Source: Vibrio sp. HI00D65 (GTDB taxonomy: Bacteria > Pseudomonadota > Gammaproteobacteria > Enterobacterales > Vibrionaceae). From it: a DNA stretch of 64,000 nt. The stretch lies in contig NZ_LWEH01000091.1 in the NCBI RefSeq assembly GCF_001635455.1, forward strand, positions 62,001 through 126,000, in the 5' to 3' direction. The notes below the pieces were generated by a model that saw nothing but the letters and a program-made list of their open reading frames with translations, was not told where the DNA came from and did no database searches. The translations under genes were made by a program, and so were the position numbers. Positions 26,837 to 37,586 of the stretch are shown in pieces. Within the stretch, counting starts at the first letter, position 1; each line of letters opens with the position of its first letter.

Positions 26837-26915
26837 ATACAGCTCGACTCCTACCTTATCTGTGTTGCGTTTGTCGCTAAGTTACCCTCATAACGTTAGT
26901 CGATTGCGCTGGTTT

Positions 26916-26930
26916 GAGACAGTTAGTCTC
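26916..26930. promoter_or_regulatory. Central palindrome GAGACAGTTAGTCTC between two sigma-54 promoters
   Basis: A perfect GAGAC/GTCTC inverted repeat that agrees with the consensus at 11 of 15 positions. Its centre is about 88 bases from the DUF3305 promoter -24 and 75 bases from the fdhD -24, so one bound activator could serve both. Confidence 0.45.
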
Positions 26931-26996
26931 GGTGAGCGCTCATCTTTTGCGCTATTTTAATCTAATGCTTCATGTTTTAAGGAATCCCCGTGATTT

Positions 26997-27012
26997 TGGA
27001 ATAAGATTTGCA
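26997..27012 (+). promoter_or_regulatory. Sigma-54 promoter of fdhD
   Basis: TGGAATAAGATTTGCA keeps GG, GC and their 10-base spacing and the TTGCA box, but has AAT instead of CAC after the GG. A weaker match than the other three. Transcription would start near 27023. Confidence 0.55.
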
Positions 27013-27155
27013 ATCGCTTTTCGCCATGCTGTTGTATCTTTATTCATTGAAACGTGAACGACACATACAAGCTAACGCATTGAGTAACGAGAGCTATGCT
27101 GCTCTTGTTAACGCCTATCTCATAACATTGCTATCTCATTAAGTAGGACGTGACT

Positions 27156-27980
27156 GTGGTAAAACCAAACATAATAAAAACCAGTGAAAACCCACTTCAG
27201 ACCATCGAAGTTGAAGTGTTTGATGAATATGGTGAGAAGCTAACAAAACAAATCGCTTGTGAGCGCCCTCTTACGGTAATGCTGAATTGGAAAGAGATCG
27301 TCACTCTGATGACATTGGGTTCTCGCCCGGAAGCGTTAGTCTTAGGTTATTTGAAAAACCAAAGCTTCCTTTCTGATCCAGAAGCTGTTGAATCTATTAT
27401 TATTGATTGGGAAACTAGCTCTGCAGCCGTTATCACCAAAGAAGACACAAGCCAACTCGAGCAAGCATTGAAGAAGAAGACGGTAACGTCTGGCTGTGGT
27501 CAAGGCACCATGTACGGCAATGTGATGAAGCAGTTGAAAGATTCCCAAGTGCCTCAAACCAAGATTAAGCAATCTGAAATCTATACGGCTCTTGAAGCCC
27601 TGACTCATTATAATGACACCTACAAGAAAGCGGGTGCGGTTCACGGCTGTGCGGTGTGCAAAGATGACCAAGTGTTGTCGTTTGTGGAAGATGTAGGTCG
27701 TCACAATGCCGTTGATACCCTAGCGGGTGAGATGTGGCTCAATAAAGAAGATGGCGCAGACAAGATCTTCTACACCACAGGTCGCCTTACCTCTGAAATG
27801 GTAATCAAAGTGGCGCAGATGGGTATTCCTGTTCTGCTATCACGTTCTGGCGTGACCCAAATGGGTTTAGACTTGGCGCAGAAGTTCGGCATCACTACTA
27901 TTGCTCGAGCTAAAGGCTTACGTTTCCAAGTCTTTACAGGTGCAGACAAGATAGATTTCGACGTCAAAGGCGCGCAGTAA
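27156..27980 (+). CDS. fdhD: Formate dehydrogenase sulfurtransferase FdhD
   Basis: 274 residues from the GTG at 27156, which is 8 bases after AGGA; an earlier GTG at 27150 is only one base from the AGGA and is less likely. The motif SGCGQG carries the sulfur-accepting Cys, followed by HGCAVCKDD, DVGRHNAVDTLAGE and FYTTGRLTSEMV, all standard FdhD blocks. FdhD passes sulfur from IscS to the bis-MGD cofactor, which FdhA needs for activity. It is divergent from the DUF3305 unit and ends in a terminator. Confidence 0.96.
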   Translation: MVKPNIIKTSENPLQTIEVEVFDEYGEKLTKQIACERPLTVMLNWKEIVTLMTLGSRPEALVLGYLKNQSFLSDPEAVESIIIDWETSSAAVITKEDTSQLEQALKKKTVTSGCGQGTMYGNVMKQLKDSQVPQTKIKQSEIYTALEALTHYNDTYKKAGAVHGCAVCKDDQVLSFVEDVGRHNAVDTLAGEMWLNKEDGADKIFYTTGRLTSEMVIKVAQMGIPVLLSRSGVTQMGLDLAQKFGITTIARAKGLRFQVFTGADKIDFDVKGAQ

Positions 27981-28011
27981 GCGTAAAGTTAACTCCTGCT
28001 TAGTGAAACTT

Positions 28012-28042
28012 TATAGGTGCAGTATCAACTGCACCTTTTTTA
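28012..28042 (+). terminator. Terminator after fdhD
   Basis: A 9-bp stem AGGTGCAGT (28015-28023) with ACTGCACCT (28028-28036), 4-base loop, then TTTTTAT. Confidence 0.85.
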
Positions 28043-28256
28043 TATCCTTAAGTTTCCATTCCAATTCGTCCCTGATAAAGGTTTCACGCTTCAGACCATC
28101 TAAACCTACACGTTTCATGTCTTAAATTAGCTTTTTCTAAAGTAAATCTTGATTTAACACTTTAATAAGCTATTAGTTACATATTAATCAATTTAATGAA
28201 TCTATTAATAAAATTAAAGATGAATATCTACGTCACCGGCTTAAAGGGAATTAACC

Positions 28257-30146
28257 ATGAGTAATCCATCTGAACCTCAGCGTAGATCGCTGTCTCTTTC
28301 AATTCGTAGTAAGTTCATTCTAATCAACCTCACCCTATTTATTTCCGTCTTTATCTATGCTGTCTACGAGCAGCTCAGCTTAGATAAATTGGAATTATTG
28401 GAGATCGCTGCGACCGAAAATCTCAGAAGCTCGGTCGATTTATTAACGCTTAGGCGACACGAGAAAGATTTCTTAGCCCGCAATGACCAAAAGTACGCAG
28501 AACGCTTCGATAAAACTGCCAACATCTTGAATCAAAGATTGGTGACCCTGAACCAAACCTTAACCTCACACCAGCTTCACCTATCCGATCAGATGACTCA
28601 GATTTCAGATACCCTTCATCAATATCAAAAACAATTCCATCAAATAGTCGATCAAGTCAACGATATAGAACGCACAACCGCCCCATTGGGTTTTGTTGCG
28701 ACGTTGAACGAAAGAAGAGAAGACCTGAAAGTCTCTATCGAGCACGAGTCTAACTTGACGTTGGAGCTTGCTCTGTTGGAGCTAATAGAAAAAGACTTCC
28801 ATTACCTTGCTCATACGAATGATGAAACGAACCGAGCGTTAGAGCAAGCACTTATAGAGTTCAAACCCTACTCCAAAACCTCGATTGCGACTGAACAAGC
28901 CTATTCCGAATATAAGGCTGCAGTTGAAACTCTATTGGTTGCTAACAGTAATCTAGGTTTGTCTGCAGAATTGGGGCTAAGAGGCGCCTTACGTAGCAAT
29001 GTCCATCAAACGGAACAAGCCATTGAAGAAGTGCAGAATAAGATAAGCCAAGCGATTACAGCGGCAGTTAGACATACACAAAATATGTTGCATCTGTTCG
29101 GCGCTGCTATTGTCGCATTGCTTTCTTTGTTGTTGGTGTTCATTGGTCGCAACATACTCGCGCGTATAAAAGCGATTAACGTCATGATGGAGTCGATTGC
29201 CAATGGTGATGGTGATTTAACGGTGCGAATGAATGCCAAAGGTAACGACGAATTAGCGCAGCTTGCTCACTCATTCAATACTTTCATCATCAAGCTACAT
29301 GGAAACATCAAAGAGCTGTCGAGCGTGATGAAGGTACTGACCGACAGCTCGTGTAGCTCTGAAGAAGCTGCGATCAAAAGCATGAGCAATGCAGAGAAAC
29401 AGAAACAGCAATCGGAGTCTGTCGCAACGGCAGTTAACGAATTGGTGATGACCAGTAACGAGGTCACAGCCAATATAGAGAATGCCGCGACTAATGCAGA
29501 GAAAATCAAAGACAACGCCCATCAAGCCCTACAAGAAACGCATTTAACCGATGCGAGTATCAATGTTTTGGTTGAGAACATTGCAGAGTCGCAAGACTTA
29601 ATCGTGCAACTTGAAGAACAGAGCCGTGAAATCAATCAAGTGGTGACAACGATTCAAGGGATTGCTGAACAAACTAATCAACTCGCGCTTAATGCGGCGA
29701 TTGAGGCCGCACGTGCAGGCGATCATGGAAGAGGCTTTGCGGTGGTCGCCTCTGAAGTGAGAGAACTTTCTTTAATGACTAACGACTCAACTCATCAGAT
29801 TGAATCGACTATCCGTGGTTTGACGTCCGGTATTGAGAAGACAGTCGCTAAGATGTCGGCAAGCTTAGAACAAACCGAACAAGTTAAGCACCAGACTAAA
29901 GATGTGGTTAATGCGATTGAAGGTATCCACTTTCAAGTCGGAGAGATGTTCGACCTTAACAGTCAAATAGCGACAGCGTCTGAAGAGCAATCCATGGTAT
30001 CTACGGAGATCGACCGAAACATCAGCGACATCGCTGAGCTAGCAAGTAATACACATACCGTTGTATCTGGATCTGTGCGTTGTAGTGAGCAGGTATCGAG
30101 CGTGAGTGTGAAATTAGAGAAGATTGTGGCTCAGTTTAAATACTGA
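28257..30146 (+). CDS. Methyl-accepting chemotaxis protein with HBM-type sensor
   Basis: 629 residues. First membrane helix at about 18-38, a mostly helical periplasmic sensor of about 230 residues with [20 protein letters not shown], the mark of the HBM (helical bimodular) domain, then a second helix near 280-300, a HAMP domain and the signalling hairpin with [28 protein letters not shown]. It should sense a small organic acid or similar ligand and signal to CheA/CheW. No pentapeptide CheR tether is visible at the C-terminus ([12 protein letters not shown]). Stands alone; ligand unknown. Confidence 0.93.
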   Translation: MSNPSEPQRRSLSLSIRSKFILINLTLFISVFIYAVYEQLSLDKLELLEIAATENLRSSVDLLTLRRHEKDFLARNDQKYAERFDKTANILNQRLVTLNQTLTSHQLHLSDQMTQISDTLHQYQKQFHQIVDQVNDIERTTAPLGFVATLNERREDLKVSIEHESNLTLELALLELIEKDFHYLAHTNDETNRALEQALIEFKPYSKTSIATEQAYSEYKAAVETLLVANSNLGLSAELGLRGALRSNVHQTEQAIEEVQNKISQAITAAVRHTQNMLHLFGAAIVALLSLLLVFIGRNILARIKAINVMMESIANGDGDLTVRMNAKGNDELAQLAHSFNTFIIKLHGNIKELSSVMKVLTDSSCSSEEAAIKSMSNAEKQKQQSESVATAVNELVMTSNEVTANIENAATNAEKIKDNAHQALQETHLTDASINVLVENIAESQDLIVQLEEQSREINQVVTTIQGIAEQTNQLALNAAIEAARAGDHGRGFAVVASEVRELSLMTNDSTHQIESTIRGLTSGIEKTVAKMSASLEQTEQVKHQTKDVVNAIEGIHFQVGEMFDLNSQIATASEEQSMVSTEIDRNISDIAELASNTHTVVSGSVRCSEQVSSVSVKLEKIVAQFKY

Positions 30147-30194
30147 TGTGTAGTCCACTTTGTTGTGGGTTATCACCACCTTGTAGGTAATAAA

Positions 30195-30230
30195 AAACGC
30201 CCTTATCACTTTATGCTGATAAGGGCGTTT
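30195..30230. terminator. Bidirectional terminator between MCP gene and ybiT
   Basis: A perfect 14-bp stem (30195-30208 with 30217-30230), 8-base loop, with A-run on the left and TTTTAATT on the right. Serves the convergent MCP and ybiT genes. Confidence 0.88.
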
Positions 30231-30309
30231 TAATTCTATAAGGACACTTTCTGTTATCTGTAGACTATCGATGTCTACAAACAGCGGTTGTCCGAAGCAC
30301 TAGTCTAGA

Positions 30310-31893
30310 TTAGCAACGTGCTTTTAGGAATTCAGCGTAAGTACCACGGAAATCGTTGATCTTGCCATCTTTGATTTCAAGGATACGCGTTGCTAGAGAG
30401 TCTACGAATACACGGTCGTGAGATACGAAGAACAATGTGCCTTTGTAGTTCTCAAGAGCCAAGTTAAGCGCTTCGATAGATTCCATATCCATGTGGTTAG
30501 TCGGTTCATCCATAAGTAGGATGTTTGGCTTGTGCATCATGATCTTACCAAGAAGCATTCGACCTTGCTCACCACCAGAAATTACCTTAACTGATTTCTT
30601 AATGTCGTCTTGACCGAATAGCATACGACCTAGGAAGCCACGAACAACCTGCTCGTCTTCACCCTCTTGGCGCCATTGGCTCATCCAATCGAACAGGTTC
30701 ATGTCTTCTTCGAAATCATGAGCATGGTCTTGAGCGTAGTAGCCGATGTTTGCGTTTTCAGACCACTTGTACTCACCTGTACGAGCTTCAAGCTCACCCG
30801 CTAGTGTGTTCAGTAGTGTTGTTTTACCCACACCGTTCTCACCGATGATTGCAACGCGCTCACCTACTTCGAAGATTGCATCGAACTTGTTAAATAGGTC
30901 TTCTTCAAAGCCTTGAGATAGGTTTTCAACCACAAGTGCGTTACGGAATAGCTCTTTAGACTGTTCAAAACGAATGAATGGGTTTTGACGGCTAGAAGCT
31001 TTTACTTCTTCAAGCTGAATCTTATCGATTTGCTTAGCTCGAGACGTTGCTTGCTTCGCTTTAGATGCGTTAGCAGAGAAACGAGAAACGAACGTTTGAA
31101 GTTCAGCAATTTGTGCTTTCTTCTTAGCGTTGTCAGACAGTAGACGTTCACGCGCTTGCGTTGCTGCCGTCATGTACTCATCGTAGTTACCTGGGAACAG
31201 GCGAAGTTCACCGTAGTCTAGGTCAGCCATGTGTGTACATACAGAGTTTAGGAAGTGACGGTCGTGCGAAATGATGATCATTGTGCAGTTGCGTTGGTTT
31301 AGTGTCTCTTCCAACCAGCGGATTGTATCCATGTCCAGGTTGTTCGTTGGTTCGTCTAAAAGCATGATGTGCGGGTCTGCGAATAGAACTTGCGCTAGAA
31401 GCACACGAAGTTTCCAACCAGGTGCTACTTCGCTCATTAGACCGAAGTGTTGTGATTCTTCAATACCAACAGCGAGAAGAAGCTCACCCGCTTTCGCTTC
31501 AGCCATGTAACCGTCCATTTCAGCAAACTGAACTTCAAGGTCAGCTACTTTCATGCCGTCTTCTTCGCTCATTTCTGGCAAAGAGTAAATGCGGTCACGC
31601 TCTTGCTTGATTGCCCATAGTTCTTTGTGACCCATAATAACAGTGTCTATTACCGTGAATTCTTCGTAAGCAAATTGGTCTTGGTTTAGCTTAGCTACGC
31701 GCTCGTTTGGATCGTAGCTTACGTTGCCAGAAGTCGGCTCTAGTTCACCAGATAGGATCTTCATGAACGTCGATTTACCACAGCCATTCGCGCCGATTAA
31801 ACCGTAACGGTTACCTTCGCCGAACTTAACTGAAATATTTTCGAAAAGTGGCTTAGCGCCGAATTGTTGGGTGATATTTGCTGTGGAGATCAA
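30310..31893 (-). CDS. ybiT: ABC-F family ATPase YbiT
   Basis: 527 residues, collinear with E. coli YbiT. Two ABC domains with Walker [10 protein letters not shown] (34-42) and GENGVGKTT, signature [13 protein letters not shown] in the second, Walker [12 protein letters not shown] and [11 protein letters not shown], and the inter-domain linker with [14 protein letters not shown] that reaches the ribosome. ABC-F proteins act in the cytoplasm on the ribosomal E site to relieve stalling or adjust translation. No membrane partner. The product is the housekeeping member, not a drug resistance type. Confidence 0.95.
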   Translation of the reverse strand: MISTANITQQFGAKPLFENISVKFGEGNRYGLIGANGCGKSTFMKILSGELEPTSGNVSYDPNERVAKLNQDQFAYEEFTVIDTVIMGHKELWAIKQERDRIYSLPEMSEEDGMKVADLEVQFAEMDGYMAEAKAGELLLAVGIEESQHFGLMSEVAPGWKLRVLLAQVLFADPHIMLLDEPTNNLDMDTIRWLEETLNQRNCTMIIISHDRHFLNSVCTHMADLDYGELRLFPGNYDEYMTAATQARERLLSDNAKKKAQIAELQTFVSRFSANASKAKQATSRAKQIDKIQLEEVKASSRQNPFIRFEQSKELFRNALVVENLSQGFEEDLFNKFDAIFEVGERVAIIGENGVGKTTLLNTLAGELEARTGEYKWSENANIGYYAQDHAHDFEEDMNLFDWMSQWRQEGEDEQVVRGFLGRMLFGQDDIKKSVKVISGGEQGRMLLGKIMMHKPNILLMDEPTNHMDMESIEALNLALENYKGTLFFVSHDRVFVDSLATRILEIKDGKINDFRGTYAEFLKARC

Positions 31894-32332
31894 TGCCTTT
31901 ACCTTTTTAATGTGAAAAACGCCGCAACGTTACTTGTTCAGGGCTTTAACTGCAAGTATTGATTGCAATTACCCGCGAATAAGTTAGCGATAACCTATCT
32001 TAATCATGGTTTGAGGTATCTCACATTTTTGATTCCTATTTATGGAGTTATAAATAAGCCGATCGTGCAACAAACAAAGTACTGAACCAACGAATAAAAA
32101 CCGTCTTAATAATTTAATATATCGCATAGCCATCCGTTACAAATAAACCTACTTTGCATCAAGCTATTCACAACACTCTTTAATGAACAAATAGTCGCTC
32201 AATGGCTGACAGTGTTATGTCAATGAGCCCAGATTCGGGGCTAAAGTACTCGCCCTCATTGATGCATGATATTTCACAAAGCTCGAATATCTGACTATAT
32301 TAATTCTAACCTCATAATTCTAAGAGACTTTT
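31894..32332. other. Intergenic region without supported gene
   Basis: 439 bases between divergent ybiT and the membrane ATPase gene, AT-rich. A short hairpin AGCCC/GGGGCT lies near 32227-32243 without a T-run. No gene, no clear promoter box and no repeat stood out. Confidence 0.5.
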
Positions 32333-34678
32333 ATGCGTTCATTACCGCGCTTATTAATCTTCATATTAGCCATGCTCTCATTGCCGAGTCATGCCAACTT
32401 AGAAAATGACTTACAATCACAGTCTCAGGTCTCTGAAATCGCCCAAGATCTGAACAATCGGATCGACCAACTACCCGACCCTCTGTTTATGGAAGAGTCA
32501 GATAAACGCAAAGTAAACCGACTGCTCGCAGAGGTACTTCGCGTGCAGAATCAGCAAATCGCTAAATTCGATCAACGACTCAAAGCCTATCGTGAAAACA
32601 GCGAGCCAGAACAGTGGTTCGATGTGGAGTCTAGCTACGTCACATTGAACAGTTTGAATGTGAGTAAGCAGCACTTACTAGAGCGAAGCACAGCAAGGAA
32701 TAGAGAACGCTTGACCGGTTTTGGCCCTTACGGTGTTACCCAGTTTAAGCAAGAGTGGGAGCTGACAAAGCTAAACATCGAATACTTGGTGTATTTCCAA
32801 ATACGCAGCTTCAAAGCGCTTATTAAAGACATCTTGATTTCGCCGGTGCCTGTAATTGGTGCAGCGTTAAAAGTGCTGTTCATCTATTTTGCACTATCGT
32901 GGTGGTTAACGAACAGTAAAAGGATGATCGAACTGTTTCGCGTTAACCGACTTGAAGCGAAACCAAGCCCTCCATTCCTGATTCGTTTAATCTGGTATGT
33001 AAGCCGTGCGGATAGAGCAATTGCTTGGTTAATTGCTATCACGCTGTCGCTGCGTGTGCTTTCAAGTATCCCAAGCCTGCAACACCTAATATTCCTTGAG
33101 ATCTTTACATGGTGGATTCTAGGTGGCTCGATCGCCATCAGCTTCATTCTCGAGTTTGCGTACCGCATGGGTCGCACATCAAACCAAGAAGTGATAGCCC
33201 TACGCCTCTCAACGATTCGACGTTATGTGTGGAGCTTCATTGTTGCTGGTGTGATTCTTCAGATTTCCAGTATTACGCTAGGTAAAGGCACCATTTACAG
33301 TTGGATTTACAGCGTCCTATTCTTCTGGTTTGTGTTGGTGACCATCTCGGTACTTCGTTTATGGAGAGCTAAGGTCTTCAATAGCCTAGAGCATATATCT
33401 GACCGTCCAGTATGGGTTAACTGGGCAGTAAATCGCCAAGATACCTTCTTACTTAATATCCTCGCGACTGCACTTGGTATCGCTTGGTTGAGTGTGTATC
33501 ACTTCCAGCATCGCATCATGTCGCTGCTTTCTAACTACACGGTATTCAGTCAAGCACTGGCTTATCTGTTTAGGATCGAAGTGGCTAAGCAATCTGATCT
33601 CGATAAGAACCAGAAAAACCTAGTGCGTATCAAAGGTGACCAAACATACGAATACATTCTGCCAGGCTCTATCGACAGCGAGCTTATTGATTATGCAGGT
33701 GACGAAGTTAAACAACTGTCGCGCTATTTAATGTCTGATAGCCCAGCAATTTGCATTGTTTCTGGTGAACGTGGCGTAGGTGCAACAACGCTGCTTTATA
33801 CCCTGCTGCACAAGGTATCGAATGCAGAGCCAATTTTCGTTAGCTGCCCTTACTCGGGGTACCAAGAATTACTGTGTCACCTTGCGGTAAGCATCGGCCT
33901 AGAAGAAGACGCAACTGAGATTCAAATCTTGGCGCACCTTCGTAAGAGCGACACGACTTATCTGATTGCAATTGATAATGCCCAGCGCCTAGTTAAACCA
34001 ATGGTTGGTGGTCTTTCTGATCTGATTCGATTGACTAACTTACTGCGTCGTTCGAAGAAGAACCACAGAATCGTGATGTCGATAGCGAAATCTAGTTGGC
34101 GATTTGTCGATCGAGCTCGTGGCGAGCGCCTGTTGTTTGATTTGGTCTGTTTCCTTCCGCGTTGGACAGAGAAACAAGTTGGCGAGTTGCTTACTAGCCG
34201 TATAAATACTGAACTTGAAAAGCCATTATCTTTTGATGGTTTAGTGGTACCAAAGCAGTGGGACCAAGAAGACATGAGCGAAGAAGAGCGCGCGCGCCAA
34301 GGTTTTTATCGTATCTTGTGGCACTACTCTGATGGTAACCCGACCGTTGCACTGCGTTTCTTCCGTCTCTCTTTGAACAGAAACAAAGAGACAGATCAAG
34401 CGGTAGTTAGGCTGTTCCATGTACCAGAAGCGCAAGAACTAGAGAACATGCCAAAACCTATGCTGGCGGTACTGCGCTCTATCGTTCAGTTAGAGGTCGC
34501 ATCTACCGAAGTGCTGTCAGAATGTACTCAGTTAAGTATTGCCGAAATTACCGGTATTCTTCGCTACTTCGAAAGCCGTGGGTACATTGGCTGGAATGAA
34601 GATAAGGCAAGAATCTCTGATCACTGGTTCCGTCATATTACTAACGTTCTCGACCGTCAACATTTATTGGTGAAGTAA
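32333..34678 (+). CDS. Membrane-anchored P-loop ATPase-like protein, paired with MscS channel
   Basis: 781 residues. Signal peptide MRSLPRLLIFILAMLSLPSHA, a helical periplasmic part (22-155), about six membrane helices (165-400), then a cytoplasmic NTPase-like domain. The P-loop is GERGVGATT at 478-486, where Ala484 replaces the Lys of Walker A. A Walker B-like LIAIDNAQ has D548, followed by Asn instead of Glu. A probable winged-helix end (ITGILRYFESRGYIGW) follows. The domain recalls GspA/ExeA or STAND ATPases. The next gene, an MscS channel, begins one base after the stop. Function unknown; regulation of the channel is an inference. Confidence 0.75.
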   Translation: MRSLPRLLIFILAMLSLPSHANLENDLQSQSQVSEIAQDLNNRIDQLPDPLFMEESDKRKVNRLLAEVLRVQNQQIAKFDQRLKAYRENSEPEQWFDVESSYVTLNSLNVSKQHLLERSTARNRERLTGFGPYGVTQFKQEWELTKLNIEYLVYFQIRSFKALIKDILISPVPVIGAALKVLFIYFALSWWLTNSKRMIELFRVNRLEAKPSPPFLIRLIWYVSRADRAIAWLIAITLSLRVLSSIPSLQHLIFLEIFTWWILGGSIAISFILEFAYRMGRTSNQEVIALRLSTIRRYVWSFIVAGVILQISSITLGKGTIYSWIYSVLFFWFVLVTISVLRLWRAKVFNSLEHISDRPVWVNWAVNRQDTFLLNILATALGIAWLSVYHFQHRIMSLLSNYTVFSQALAYLFRIEVAKQSDLDKNQKNLVRIKGDQTYEYILPGSIDSELIDYAGDEVKQLSRYLMSDSPAICIVSGERGVGATTLLYTLLHKVSNAEPIFVSCPYSGYQELLCHLAVSIGLEEDATEIQILAHLRKSDTTYLIAIDNAQRLVKPMVGGLSDLIRLTNLLRRSKKNHRIVMSIAKSSWRFVDRARGERLLFDLVCFLPRWTEKQVGELLTSRINTELEKPLSFDGLVVPKQWDQEDMSEEERARQGFYRILWHYSDGNPTVALRFFRLSLNRNKETDQAVVRLFHVPEAQELENMPKPMLAVLRSIVQLEVASTEVLSECTQLSIAEITGILRYFESRGYIGWNEDKARISDHWFRHITNVLDRQHLLVK

Positions 34679-34679
34679 A

Positions 34680-35570
34680 ATGCAGAAGTTATTTGTCCTA
34701 TTACTTGTTGGCTTGGCGACGGCGGTAAGTTTCCCGACTTACGGGACAGAAGAGTTAGCCAATGTAGAAAATATTTCTAAGATCGCGAGTTTGGTTCGTT
34801 GGAGTGGCGTGTTCTTCTCTATCATCGTCATTGCAGCGATGTGGTTGTTATTGAAGTTTATTAACTCAATGGTGACGAGCTTTGGTAGCCAATTCGTGCA
34901 ATATCGAATGCTGCTGCAAAAGCTTCAGTCGTTCATGCAGTTCTTTATTTACGTGAGCACTGGTCTTATCGTGTTTATGATGAGTTTCCGAATTAACGAC
35001 CAAATCTTGGCTCTGATTGGTGGCACCCTAGCGGTATCAGTCGGCTTCGCGCTTAAAGACTTGGCGGCCTCTTTCATCGCGGGTATCACCGTAATGATTG
35101 ATAGACCATTTCAGGTAGGTGACCGCGTCACGTTTGAAGGTAACTACGGTGACATTATTACTATCGGTTTACGCTCGGTACGTATGAGAACTTTGAACGA
35201 CGACATTATCACGATTCCGAACAACAAGTTCTTAAACGAAGTCACAACTAGTGGTAACTATGGCGAGTTGGATATGCAGGTGGTGATTCCGTTTTATGTC
35301 GGTATGGGTGAGGACATTACCCTCGCCCGTGATCTGATACAGGAAGCGGCCTCATCAAGCCGTTACATCCACTTACCCAAGCCTGTGATGGTGTTAGTCA
35401 AACAGACCATTACCGACAACTACCTAGCAATACAGCTAACCTGTAAGGCTTACGTGGTAGATACAGCCTATGAGAAACTGTTCGAGACCGATATTACGCT
35501 TCGAGTCATGAAAGAGTTTAAGAAACACAATATCAACCCACCTAAAATCTCAGTGGCTTCCCACTCTTAG
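34680..35570 (+). CDS. MscS family mechanosensitive channel
   Basis: 296 residues. A signal peptide-like N-terminus (MQKLFVLLLVGLATAVSFPTYG), two further membrane helices, then the pore helix region ALIGGTLAVSVGFALKDLAAS and the beta domain with DRPFQVGDRVTFEGNYGDI and IPNNKFLNEVTTSGNYG, both hallmarks of MscS. It opens when the membrane is stretched and protects against osmotic downshock. Close linkage (one base) to the ATPase-like gene upstream suggests a dedicated regulator. A terminator follows 31 bases after the stop. Confidence 0.92.
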   Translation: MQKLFVLLLVGLATAVSFPTYGTEELANVENISKIASLVRWSGVFFSIIVIAAMWLLLKFINSMVTSFGSQFVQYRMLLQKLQSFMQFFIYVSTGLIVFMMSFRINDQILALIGGTLAVSVGFALKDLAASFIAGITVMIDRPFQVGDRVTFEGNYGDIITIGLRSVRMRTLNDDIITIPNNKFLNEVTTSGNYGELDMQVVIPFYVGMGEDITLARDLIQEAASSSRYIHLPKPVMVLVKQTITDNYLAIQLTCKAYVVDTAYEKLFETDITLRVMKEFKKHNINPPKISVASHS

Positions 35571-35601
35571 CTTCAGGTTGATAGCTAGATTACTCGAAAC
35601 A

Positions 35602-35642
35602 AAAACACCTCCGCATTTGAATAAGGTTCGGAGGTGTTTTTT
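35602..35642. terminator. Bidirectional terminator after mscS-like gene
   Basis: A perfect 12-bp stem (35602-35613 with 35629-35640), 15-base loop, A-run left and T-run right. Shared by the MscS gene and the convergent chemoreceptor gene. Confidence 0.85.
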
Positions 35643-35705
35643 ACGGTTGTCGCCGATGTAACGTCTATTAGTTCTATAACGCTATAAGTTTCATGGTGAA
35701 TTGGA

Positions 35706-37325
35706 CTAAACTTTAAAATACTTCAATTGTTCAGTGAGGTGTTCAGTGGTGTTTGCCATCTTCTGACTGTCCTCAGCTAACGATTGTGAAGCCTGTAGGA
35801 CTTCGTTTGCGGCCAAATGAATCCCAGTGACACTCTCACTCATCTCTGTTGCTACTGTGCTCTGCTGCTCTGACGCTGCCGCAATTTGCGAAACCATATC
35901 ATTTGCGTTATGTAGCTCACTCACAATTACATCGAGTTGCTGACGTGTCTCGTTAGACGCTACCACACTGTGGTCCACTTTCTCGTTGCTGCTTTGCATA
36001 GCATTGAATGTACGTTCGGCTTGCTGTGTTAGCTTCTCAATGGTCGATTGCACTTCGTTGGTAGAGTTCTGTGTGCGGCTCGCTAGATTACGAACTTCAT
36101 CGGCAACGACAGCAAACCCGCGTCCTTGTTCCCCTGCTCGTGCTGCTTCAATCGCAGCGTTGAGCGCCAGTAAATTGGTTTGTTCTGATACATCACGAAT
36201 CACACCAACCACTTGGCTTATCTCTGTAACTCCAGATTGAAGATCTCTGACCAAGTTATTTGCAGTCAAAATATTCTCAGATACTTGAGATATCGTCATT
36301 GCCGTTACCTGCATGTTTTCATCATTTTGGTTAGCGTGATCGACCACTTTGTTGGTACTCGCAGCGGTGTTTTCTGCATTCATCGCGACATCTGAGATGG
36401 TCGCGCTCATCTCAGTCATTGCCGTCGATAACAGTTCAAGTTGTGCATGTTGCGAATTGACACTGGTAGCTGCTTCTTCACTGGCCTGCGCAATATGACT
36501 TGCCATATTGCTAGACAGGTCTGCAGACTCGTTTGCTGTACGAAGCGTCGTTTGCAGTTTGTCGAGCATGGTATCGATCTGGTGGCTCATATCGCCCAAC
36601 TCATCTTTGCGAGTCATGTTCATACGTACACGAAAGTCACCATCGGCAATCTTATGGGTGTTGTCGATAAGCTTGTAAAGCGGAACCAGTATGTTATTAG
36701 AAATTGCGTAACCCATCGCAAACAGTAAGCCTGATAAAACAACCGCCACCATGCCTTCTTTCAGTGCTAATGCGTAGAAAGCCTCTTGAATATCAGCGAC
36801 CAGTACTCCTGAGCCAATAATCCAGTTCCATTCTGGGAAGAATTGTACGTAAGAGATTTTATCTTTGAGTTCACCTTGAGGGCTCACCCACTGGTAATCG
36901 AGAAAGCCTTTTTCTTGAGGAGAGCGCGAGATATTCACCATTTCACGCCAATGGTGCTTTCCTGCTCCATCTTTCAAATTACCCGCGTTGGTGTCATTTA
37001 GCTCTGGCTTTAATGGGTGGCTAATGATGTTGAGTTGTTGGTTGAGGATCCAAAAGTAATTGGTGTTGTCATAACGAAGCGTTTCAATCGCTTGTAGCGC
37101 TCGCTCCTTTGCGACTTCTTCACCGAGCACGCTGCGTTGGCTGTAGTAATAGCTGGCTAAGCTAACGGCCGTTTCAACTTGAGCGCTGAGCTTATCTTGA
37201 CGCTCTTCCATAGAACCTGCTCGTTGTTGCATCAGGTTAAATGTTGATGCCATTACCAGTAATACAACCGATAGAACGACAATTGAGGCGAGTTTTGACT
37301 TGATAGATAGATTACTTAATTTCAT
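35706..37325 (-). CDS. Methyl-accepting chemotaxis protein with single Cache sensor
   Basis: 539 residues. Membrane helix at 10-30, a periplasmic single Cache (sCache_2) domain with [23 protein letters not shown] and [13 protein letters not shown], a second helix near 190-210, HAMP, then the signalling tip [29 protein letters not shown]. The sCache_2 fold in other bacteria binds small carboxylates such as acetate, propionate or lactate; the ligand here is not known. No CheR-docking pentapeptide. Single gene; ATG at 37325 opens the first helix. Confidence 0.93.
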   Translation of the reverse strand: MKLSNLSIKSKLASIVVLSVVLLVMASTFNLMQQRAGSMEERQDKLSAQVETAVSLASYYYSQRSVLGEEVAKERALQAIETLRYDNTNYFWILNQQLNIISHPLKPELNDTNAGNLKDGAGKHHWREMVNISRSPQEKGFLDYQWVSPQGELKDKISYVQFFPEWNWIIGSGVLVADIQEAFYALALKEGMVAVVLSGLLFAMGYAISNNILVPLYKLIDNTHKIADGDFRVRMNMTRKDELGDMSHQIDTMLDKLQTTLRTANESADLSSNMASHIAQASEEAATSVNSQHAQLELLSTAMTEMSATISDVAMNAENTAASTNKVVDHANQNDENMQVTAMTISQVSENILTANNLVRDLQSGVTEISQVVGVIRDVSEQTNLLALNAAIEAARAGEQGRGFAVVADEVRNLASRTQNSTNEVQSTIEKLTQQAERTFNAMQSSNEKVDHSVVASNETRQQLDVIVSELHNANDMVSQIAAASEQQSTVATEMSESVTGIHLAANEVLQASQSLAEDSQKMANTTEHLTEQLKYFKV

Positions 37326-37512
37326 AGCTGACTGACTTTAATATATGTTTTGATTATGGATTTTGGACCAAGCTATCAAAATTTAGTACAGTTCAGATGA
37401 TATGCATCAAGATCAAAAAGTATACACCTTGTTACATAGCTAAAAGGAGGTGTAGGTCAAACCGGTAGAGGTTGAGGTTTTGTGGGTGATGATTTAGCAG
37501 AGCGGGATTTTC

Positions 37513-37549
37513 GTGCTTGGGCTGAAAATTTAATTAGCAGCCCAAGCAC
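37513..37549 (-). terminator. Strong hairpin after histidine kinase gene, lacks a T-run
   Basis: A perfect 12-bp stem GTGCTTGGGCTG (37513-37524) with CAGCCCAAGCAC (37538-37549). It lies 38 bases past the kinase stop, but the minus strand continues GAAAATCCC, so the intrinsic T-run is absent. It may mark a Rho-dependent end or protect the 3' end of the mRNA. Confidence 0.45.
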
Positions 37550-37586
37550 TTTAAGTCGCGATCGTGTGACAGCTACTGTAATTAAC

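Larger units (their letters stand above)
26744..27155. other. Divergent regulatory region between DUF3305 and fdhD
   Basis: 411 bases without a supported gene. Contents: a palindrome in the DUF3305 leader (26782-26796), a minus-strand sigma-54 promoter (26821-26836), a central palindrome (26916-26930) nested in a wider repeat GCGCT..AGCGC (26906-26939), and a plus-strand sigma-54 promoter (26997-27012). The rest shows nothing I can name. Confidence 0.6.

Noticed and set aside
28200..28256. Sigma-28 type promoter before the first chemoreceptor gene
   Set aside because: TAAA and CCGG elements are present but the spacing and the -10 sequence do not fit.
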